From assembly GCA_051745265.1 (NCBI GenBank), contig JBNJDW010000084.1, positions 1 to 7,654 of the forward strand: a stretch of DNA of 7,654 bases, in the 5' to 3' direction. Below, in pieces: positions 1 to 4,787 of this stretch. The notes below the pieces were generated by a model, which had not been told where the DNA came from, searched no databases, and was given only the letters and a program-made list of their open reading frames with translations. Positions within the stretch are counted from its first letter, which is position 1. Each line of letters begins with the position of its first letter. This stretch comes from JBNJDW01 sp051745265 (GTDB taxonomy: Bacteria; Pseudomonadota; Alphaproteobacteria; Micavibrionales; CSBR16-224). Both the position numbers and the translations under genes were made by a program.

Positions 1-447
1 GGCCAGCTGTTTATCGCTGAGCGGTCGATGAGACCAGTCGGTAAAGCGGGAGCCCTTGTCAATCTGGATGTTGAGGATCTTGTTGATCATGGCTTCATAG
101 CCGACCTGATCGCCAAAACCGCAGACCATGCCGGCGATCTGGGTGTCAAACAGCGGATGGGGGATTTCACCGCTTAGATAATAAAAAATCTCGACATCCT
201 GACGGCCACCATGAATGACTTTGATGACGGTATCATCCTGTAATAAGGTGAAGAGCGGGCTGAGGTCGATGCCATCGGCCAGCGGGTCGATAATCGCCTC
301 GACATCATCATTGGCGACCTGTATCAGACAAAGCTGCGGGTAATAGGTTTTCTCGCGAATGAATTCAGTATCAATCGTGACGTAATCAGCTTTTGCAAGT
401 GACTGGCAAAGCTCTGTAAGTGCGTTGGTATCGGTTATAATATTCAT
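1..447 (-). CDS. rnd: Ribonuclease D, 3'-5' exoribonuclease (N-terminal 149 residues; C-terminus outside window)
   Basis: The reading frame is open from the ATG at 447 to the window edge, giving 149 residues of a protein normally about 380-400 long. It is a DEDD-family exonuclease of the kind that trims tRNA 3' ends and other structured RNAs in the cytoplasm. Exo motif I is the DTEF near residues 26-29 (metal ligands D26 and E28). Exo motif II is IHGGRQDVEIF near 78-88 (D84). The segment FDTQIAG (100-106) and the later stretch ending in TDWSHRPLSDKQLA (136-149) are typical RNase D sequence; Exo III and the HRDC domains would lie outside the window. The gene diverges from aspS, an arrangement I recall as common in alphaproteobacteria. 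No Shine-Dalgarno sequence precedes the ATG, and promoter-like boxes sit almost on top of it. Confidence 0.95.
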   Translation of the reverse strand, partial: MNIITDTNALTELCQSLAKADYVTIDTEFIREKTYYPQLCLIQVANDDVEAIIDPLADGIDLSPLFTLLQDDTVIKVIHGGRQDVEIFYYLSGEIPHPLFDTQIAGMVCGFGDQVGYEAMINKILNIQIDKGSRFTDWSHRPLSDKQLA

Positions 448-451
448 GTTG

Positions 452-481
452 AGTATAATACGTTATATCCGCCGCGGACAA
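452..481 (-). promoter_or_regulatory. Candidate promoter of rnd, possibly giving a leaderless mRNA
   Basis: On the minus strand a TTGTCC box (476-481) lies upstream of overlapping -10 candidates TATTAT (455-460, spacer 15) and TATACT (452-457, spacer 18). Either places transcription initiation within a few bases of the rnd ATG at 447. The bases between the boxes and the ATG contain no purine-rich ribosome binding site. Match to sigma-70 consensus is moderate, and no start site is demonstrated. Confidence 0.4.
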
Positions 482-529
482 AAGCCTAAAAAAGCAGGGC
501 ATAAAAGCAATGGTTTCCCCCATCAAAGC

Positions 530-558
530 TTGACAAAACTCCTGCTACATGGGATTTT
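530..558 (+). promoter_or_regulatory. Candidate aspS promoter with perfect -35 box
   Basis: TTGACA (530-535) is a perfect -35 hexamer. Seventeen bases downstream is GATTTT (553-558), only a 3/6 match to the -10 consensus. Predicted initiation near 565 would give a leader of about 30 nt that includes the aspS ribosome binding site. The weak -10 keeps the confidence modest. Confidence 0.4.
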
Positions 559-581
559 TCAGCCAATTCTGTTATTTTTTT

Positions 582-588
582 GAGGAAA
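582..588 (+). promoter_or_regulatory. Ribosome binding site that fixes the aspS start
   Basis: GAGGAAA lies 6 nt before the ATG at 595. A TTG at 580, in the same frame and five codons upstream, overlaps this site and has no ribosome binding site of its own, so the ATG at 595 is preferred. Confidence 0.75.
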
Positions 589-594
589 TTGAAT

Positions 595-2406
595 ATGCAC
601 GCTTATCGTACGCACACATGTAATGAACTTCGCGCCAGTGATGATGGCCAGCGCGCCCGTATTTCAGGCTGGGTTCACCGCCGCCGTGACCATGGGGGGT
701 TGCTGTTTGTTGATCTGCGCGATCATTATGGTTTAACGCAATGTGTGGTCAATATCGACAGCCCACTGTTCAAGCAATTTGAAAATCTGCGCAATGAAAC
801 GGTTATCACGGTCACCGGTACGGTCGTCAAGCGGACGGATGATACGATCAATGATCGCCTGCCCACTGGTGAGATCGAACTGAAAGTCGAAGATATGGAG
901 GTTCAGTCACGGGCCGACACGCTGCCGTTACAGGTCAACAGTGATGAGCCCTATGGTGAGGAAACTCGCCTGCGTTATCGTTATCTTGACCTGCGCCGTG
1001 AGGTCATGCAGCGGAATATCGCGCTGCGCTGTGATGTTATTTCCTCGATCCGCCGCCGCATGGTCGATGAAGGATTCCGTGAATTTCAAACGCCGATCCT
1101 GACGGCCAGCAGCCCGGAAGGGGCGCGTGACTTTCTGGTGCCGGCCCGTTTGCATCCCGGTAAATTTTATGCGTTGCCGCAGGCGCCGCAGCAGTTTAAA
1201 CAATTGCTGATGATGTCCGGTTTTGACCGTTACTTCCAGATCGCCCCGTGTTTCCGCGATGAAGATGCCCGTGCCGATCGTTCGCCGGGTGAGTTTTATC
1301 AGCTGGATATGGAGATGTCTTTTGTTGAACAGGACGATGTTTTTGCCGCGATTGAGCCTGTTCTGCATGGCGTATTTGAAGAATTCAAGGATTTCGGTGG
1401 TGAAACCTGGGATGTAACCCCGGCGCCATTCCCGCGCATTCCTTACAGTGAAGCCATGTTAAAATATGGCTGTGATAAGCCGGATCTTAGAAACCCGCTG
1501 GAAATTGTTGATGTGACCGAGGCTTTTGCCCGTGAAGACGTTGAATTCAAAGCCTTTAAAAACGTCATTGCCAAGGGCGGTGTTGTTCGCGCCATTCGCG
1601 CGCCGCAGGTATCCGACCGGCCGCGGAGCTTCTTTGACAAGCTGAACAGCTGGGCCCAGGGTGAGGGTGCCCCCGGTCTTGGTTATGTGACCATTGAAAA
1701 CGGTGCCGGCAAAGGCCCGATTGCCAAATTTATTCCTGAAGGCGCGCTTGAGGTGATCAAGCAGAGCGCAAAACTGGAAGACGGTGATGCCATATTCTTT
1801 GTCTGTGACATGGAAGCCAAAGCCGCTGAGATGGCCGGTAAAGCCCGGACCAAAATCGGTGAGGAGATGGATCTTCTTGAAAAGAACGTCTTTAAATTCT
1901 GCTGGGTTGTTGATTTCCCGATGTATGAGCTTGATGACAAGACCGGCAAAGTCGAATTCTCGCATAATCCGTTTTCGATGCCGCAAGGCGGGCTTGAAGC
2001 GCTGGAGAATGAAAATCCGCTCGATATCAAGGCGTTCCAGTATGATATCGTTTGTAACGGGATTGAGCTGTCCTCAGGCGCGATCCGGAACCACCGTCCT
2101 GACATCATGGAAAAGGCTTTTGCCATTGCCGGTTACGATAAATCGGTTCTGGAAGAGCGTTTTGGCGGGATGATCAATGCCATGCGTTTCGGCGCACCGC
2201 CGCATGGCGGCGTTGCGCCCGGTATTGACCGGATTGTTATGCTGCTGGCGGATGAGCCGAATATCCGTGAGGTCATTGCCTTCCCGATGAACCAGCAGGC
2301 CGAGGATCTGATGATGGCCGCCCCTGCCGAGGTTGATCCGCATCACCTGAAAGAGCTGCAGATCAAAATTGACAAGCCGAAAGAAAAGATCAAAGCCGCC
2401 GGTTAA
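595..2406 (+). CDS. aspS: Aspartyl-tRNA synthetase (likely non-discriminating Asp/Asn type)
   Basis: This is a cytoplasmic class II synthetase of 603 residues, the usual bacterial length, that charges tRNA with aspartate. The N-terminal OB-fold anticodon-binding domain includes GWVHRRRDHGG (25-35). Next come the PQQFKQLLM segment of the active site (from about 198), motif 2 FRDEDARADR (220-229) with the ATP-binding arginine, a bacterial insertion domain in the middle third, and motif 3 PGIDRIVMLL (from about 542). The C-terminus FPMNQQAEDLMMAAPAEV is characteristic of alphaproteobacteria. His33 in RDHGG aligns with His31 of the Pseudomonas aeruginosa enzyme, where discriminating enzymes such as that of E. 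coli have Leu; this suggests it also makes Asp-tRNA(Asn) for GatCAB amidation. That is inferred, not shown. The ATG at 595 is chosen over the upstream TTG because of the ribosome binding site. Its stop is 2 bp from the stop of the convergent cyclase gene. Confidence 0.98.
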   Translation: MHAYRTHTCNELRASDDGQRARISGWVHRRRDHGGLLFVDLRDHYGLTQCVVNIDSPLFKQFENLRNETVITVTGTVVKRTDDTINDRLPTGEIELKVEDMEVQSRADTLPLQVNSDEPYGEETRLRYRYLDLRREVMQRNIALRCDVISSIRRRMVDEGFREFQTPILTASSPEGARDFLVPARLHPGKFYALPQAPQQFKQLLMMSGFDRYFQIAPCFRDEDARADRSPGEFYQLDMEMSFVEQDDVFAAIEPVLHGVFEEFKDFGGETWDVTPAPFPRIPYSEAMLKYGCDKPDLRNPLEIVDVTEAFAREDVEFKAFKNVIAKGGVVRAIRAPQVSDRPRSFFDKLNSWAQGEGAPGLGYVTIENGAGKGPIAKFIPEGALEVIKQSAKLEDGDAIFFVCDMEAKAAEMAGKARTKIGEEMDLLEKNVFKFCWVVDFPMYELDDKTGKVEFSHNPFSMPQGGLEALENENPLDIKAFQYDIVCNGIELSSGAIRNHRPDIMEKAFAIAGYDKSVLEERFGGMINAMRFGAPPHGGVAPGIDRIVMLLADEPNIREVIAFPMNQQAEDLMMAAPAEVDPHHLKELQIKIDKPKEKIKAAG

Positions 2407-2408
2407 GG

Positions 2409-3149
2409 TTAAGCCAGGCTGACGCTGTTGCCGCGCAGCTGGAACTGGAAGTTCGGCAGTGATTTGCGGGCACTTTTGCGCGCATACATCATCTGATCAG
2501 CACGATCATAGAGCGTGATATAAGAATCGATATCATCCGTAATCATGATAGAGCCGAGGCTGGCGCCGATCGAAACGGTTTTGTCCTGATGATAGAGCAT
2601 CAGGCGGTTAAGATGCGTATTGATCAGATCAAGCTTGGCTTTGGCCTGTTCTTCGTCAATATTACCAAGATAGATGGCAAATTCATCACCGCCCAGACGA
2701 CCGGCAACATCTGTGGTCCGGGTCATGTCCTTAAGGCAGGTGGCAACAATTTTTAAACACAAATCACCGACATAATGGCCATGGCTGTCATTGGTCAGTT
2801 TGAAATCGTCCAGATCCAGCAGGGCAAAGGCGCCGCCCTTTGACTGGCCGCGGTGCAGGCGTTCCAGCTCACGTTTTACAGCATTTTCAAAACCGCGGCG
2901 GTTGAGAAGACCGGTCAGTTCATCGGTAATCGACAGATTTTCCAGTGATTCTATGCGCTGTGATTGGGATTCCAGTTGCTGTTCGGCCTGATCAATCAGA
3001 TCATAGGCATGCTGCAAGAGGGCTACGGTCATGGCATGGGTCCGGCGCAAAGCGTCCGGTGAGGTCGCGGTTCTTGAAAAATCGTCAAATTGTTCCAGCA
3101 GCTCCGGATTAACGGTTTGCAAAAAATTTCTGATCATCTTGTTGTTCAT
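2409..3149 (-). CDS. Soluble GGDEF diguanylate cyclase with intact I-site
   Basis: This 246-residue protein should condense two GTP to c-di-GMP. Residues 1-70 are mostly helical with no recognisable sensor domain. They end in a Gln/Glu-rich likely coiled coil (about 50-72), suited to the dimerisation cyclases need. The GGDEF domain starts at SITDELTGLLNRRGF (73-87). It shows the metal-binding DLDDFK (112-117), N120 and D129 of the substrate site, and an exact GGDEF at 153-157. RTTD (144-147) lies five residues before GGDEF, the spacing of the allosteric inhibition site. There is no signal peptide or membrane segment, so it should be cytoplasmic. GGGAG-like purines sit just upstream of the ATG at 3149. 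It diverges from the eipB-like gene and converges on aspS. The input signal is unknown, so no gene symbol is given. Confidence 0.93.
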   Translation of the reverse strand: MNNKMIRNFLQTVNPELLEQFDDFSRTATSPDALRRTHAMTVALLQHAYDLIDQAEQQLESQSQRIESLENLSITDELTGLLNRRGFENAVKRELERLHRGQSKGGAFALLDLDDFKLTNDSHGHYVGDLCLKIVATCLKDMTRTTDVAGRLGGDEFAIYLGNIDEEQAKAKLDLINTHLNRLMLYHQDKTVSIGASLGSIMITDDIDSYITLYDRADQMMYARKSARKSLPNFQFQLRGNSVSLA

Positions 3150-3240
3150 GGTTTTCTCCCTACCCTTTATTACTGGTTCTATGCGGCCAGCCTGTTCACT
3201 TACGGTTAGGTTATGCGAATTCCATGCCAGTTATGAAATA

Positions 3241-3256
3241 CGATTATTTTTAATCG
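3241..3256. repeat. Perfect inverted repeat between divergent cyclase and eipB genes
   Basis: CGATTA (3241-3246) and TAATCG (3251-3256) are perfect reverse complements around a TTTT centre. The repeat lies roughly midway between the two divergent starts, where an operator could act on both. A run of seven T begins at about 3261, after CCGG, so a weak plus-strand terminator is the alternative reading. Function is not shown. Confidence 0.4.
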
Positions 3257-3282
3257 CCGGTTTTTTTGAAAAAACTTAACAG

Positions 3283-3312
3283 TTGGTATGGATTTACAAT
3301 TGCTGTTATAAT
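3283..3312 (+). promoter_or_regulatory. Extended -10 promoter of the eipB-like gene
   Basis: A perfect TATAAT (3307-3312) is preceded by TG plus one base (3304-3306), the extended -10 form. TTGGTA (3283-3288, 4/6) lies 18 bases upstream. Initiation near 3319 would put the in-frame start codons at 3266 and 3311 outside the mRNA and leave the ATG at 3335 as the first usable one. Confidence 0.6.
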
Positions 3313-3334
3313 GGTATTTCATTACTTTGGATGT

Positions 3335-4270
3335 ATGGATATTTTGAAGTTTCCCCGCCTTATATATGTTTTTGTCGTTGTTGTTCTGCTCGTGTCAGGG
3401 GCATTCTTTATTTATAACAACGCCATATCAGCAGCTGCGCCCGGTATTGATGAAACACCGGAACATGCGGAGCAGACGGAGGCCGAGAAAGCGGAAAAAA
3501 ATGCCGTTATACGGAATATTGTGCCGCATAAGGCCTTGTATAGGTTAAAACTTACCGCCCTGCATGCCGGCAGCCCCATTACTGAAATCGGCGGCGAAAT
3601 GTATTTTAAATGGGAAGATGTCTGTGATGCCTGGTCAACCGATCATCGCTTTAAAATCGAATATTACTATACGGACCGTCCCAGCGTTACGGTAACCAAT
3701 CACTTTGTTGCCTGGGAAGATAAAGCCGGCGACCGGATGCATTTTTTGTCTGAAGGCTATACGGACGGGGTTCTTGACCAAAAAACCCGTGGTGAAGCAA
3801 TCCGGCAGGAGGATGGCAGCGGTATTGCTGATTATCGTGAACCGGTGGGGATGTCGCACCGACTGCCGAAAGGATTTTATTTCCCGGCAGATCATACGAT
3901 CGAGACCATTCGCCAGGCCATGGCCGGTAACAGCTTCTTTCATGCCGTGATGTTTGATGGCACTGATGATGAAGGGCCCTCTGAAATCAATGCTTTTATT
4001 GATCAGGCAGAGTCATCATTGCGGGTTAAGGAATTGTATGATGATAAACCCGGCATTGATCAAAGCCTTCTGACCGGGAAATACTGGGATACCCGGCTTG
4101 CGTTCTTCCCCCTCGAGGGAACGCCGGAAAGCTCCGTTATGCCGGCCTATGAAATGCGTGTCCGGCTCCATGAAAATGGTGTCATCAGTGATATTGTCGT
4201 TGAATATGATAAGTTTTCTGTCCGTCAGGAACTTGTGGCCTTGTCGGAATTGCCCGAGACCGGTTGTTAG
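3335..4270 (+). CDS. eipB: EipB-like periplasmic cell-envelope integrity protein (DUF1849 family)
   Basis: From the ATG at 3335 the protein has 311 residues. A basic N-terminus (K5, R8) is followed by a strongly hydrophobic segment (about 10-27) and AISAAA (30-35), which reads as a signal peptide cleaved near 33-35. An acidic, probably flexible linker follows (about 38-56). The body starts at PHKALYRLKL and matches the EipB/DUF1849 pattern: a GGEMYFKW strand, the VCDAWSTDHRF segment with C97, and a C-terminal ELPETGC ending in C311. These are the only two cysteines in this form, consistent with the internal disulfide known in Brucella EipB, a beta-spiral periplasmic protein needed for envelope integrity. 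The frame stays open upstream to a TTG at 3266, but the promoter at 3283-3312 and the signal peptide favour 3335. No good ribosome binding site precedes 3335, so the start remains uncertain. divK begins 68 bp downstream on the same strand. Confidence 0.8.
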   Translation: MDILKFPRLIYVFVVVVLLVSGAFFIYNNAISAAAPGIDETPEHAEQTEAEKAEKNAVIRNIVPHKALYRLKLTALHAGSPITEIGGEMYFKWEDVCDAWSTDHRFKIEYYYTDRPSVTVTNHFVAWEDKAGDRMHFLSEGYTDGVLDQKTRGEAIRQEDGSGIADYREPVGMSHRLPKGFYFPADHTIETIRQAMAGNSFFHAVMFDGTDDEGPSEINAFIDQAESSLRVKELYDDKPGIDQSLLTGKYWDTRLAFFPLEGTPESSVMPAYEMRVRLHENGVISDIVVEYDKFSVRQELVALSELPETGC

Positions 4271-4286
4271 AGGACCGGAAGGTCTT
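4271..4286 (+). other. Small hairpin with GGAA loop directly after the eipB-like stop codon
   Basis: AGGACC (4271-4276) can pair with GGTCTT (4281-4286), with one G-T pair, around a GGAA tetraloop of the stable GNRA class. No T-run follows, so it is not a standard terminator. It might stabilise the mRNA 3' end or attenuate read-through into divK. It is short enough to be chance. Confidence 0.25.
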
Positions 4287-4313
4287 GGCAGCCGTATAGA
4301 GCTGTGCCACAAT
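4285..4313 (+). promoter_or_regulatory. Candidate divK-pleD promoter
   Basis: TTGGCA (4285-4290, 5/6) and CACAAT (4308-4313, 4/6) are separated by the optimal 17 bases. Initiation near 4320 would leave a leader of about 19 nt holding the CGGAG ribosome binding site (4326-4330) of divK. This would let divK-pleD be transcribed independently of the eipB-like gene. No CtrA-type TTAA-N7-TTAA site is visible in the gap. Confidence 0.5.
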
Positions 4314-4338
4314 AAGGTAATGATGCGGAGTATCAATC

Positions 4339-4713
4339 ATGACCAATAAAAATAAAACAGTTCTGATCGTTGAAGACAACGAATTAAACATGAAGCTTTT
4401 CGAGGATCTGCTGGAAGCGCACGGGTATGAGACCGTTCAGACCAACGATGGCCGAAAAGTCATGGATATGGCCCGCGAACATATGCCGGATCTGATTATC
4501 ATGGATATTCAGTTGCCGGAAATTTCCGGTCTTGATGTGACAGAGATGCTGAAAAAAGATGATGCGCTCAAGGCTATCCCGGTTATTGCGGTGACAGCTT
4601 TTGCGATGAAGGGGGATGAAGAAAAAATCCGCCAGCGCGGCTGTGAGGACTATATTGCCAAACCGATCTCTGTAACAGAATTTATAAATGTTATAAAAAA
4701 ACACTTAGGATGA
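4339..4713 (+). CDS. divK: DivK, single-domain cell-cycle response regulator
   Basis: This 124-residue protein is a stand-alone receiver (CheY-like) domain. It has the acidic pocket E12/D13, phospho-acceptor D56 in IIMDIQLPEISG, the switch threonine T86 in VTAFAMKGDEE, and K108 in IAKPIS. The stretches VLIVEDNELNMKLF, MDIQLPEISGL and AVTAFAMKGDEE are nearly identical to Caulobacter DivK. There, DivJ phosphorylates and PleC dephosphorylates it, and the phosphorylated form acts through DivL/CckA to lower CtrA activity and set polarity and division. With no output domain, it should act through protein contacts. CGGAG eight bases before the ATG supports the start. pleD follows after 74 bp, the same order as in Caulobacter. 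Confidence 0.96.
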   Translation: MTNKNKTVLIVEDNELNMKLFEDLLEAHGYETVQTNDGRKVMDMAREHMPDLIIMDIQLPEISGLDVTEMLKKDDALKAIPVIAVTAFAMKGDEEKIRQRGCEDYIAKPISVTEFINVIKKHLG

Positions 4714-4787
4714 AAAGAAACCGGGCGATTTAAAGATTCCTTTATCTTTGCTCGTTACGATGGAATGAAAGCTGAGTTGGGGAACAC

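Noticed and set aside
1459..1986. A long minus-strand frame (175 codons) within aspS
   Set aside because: It is antisense to a fully conserved part of AspRS and shows no recognisable domain. I see no ribosome binding site or promoter for it.
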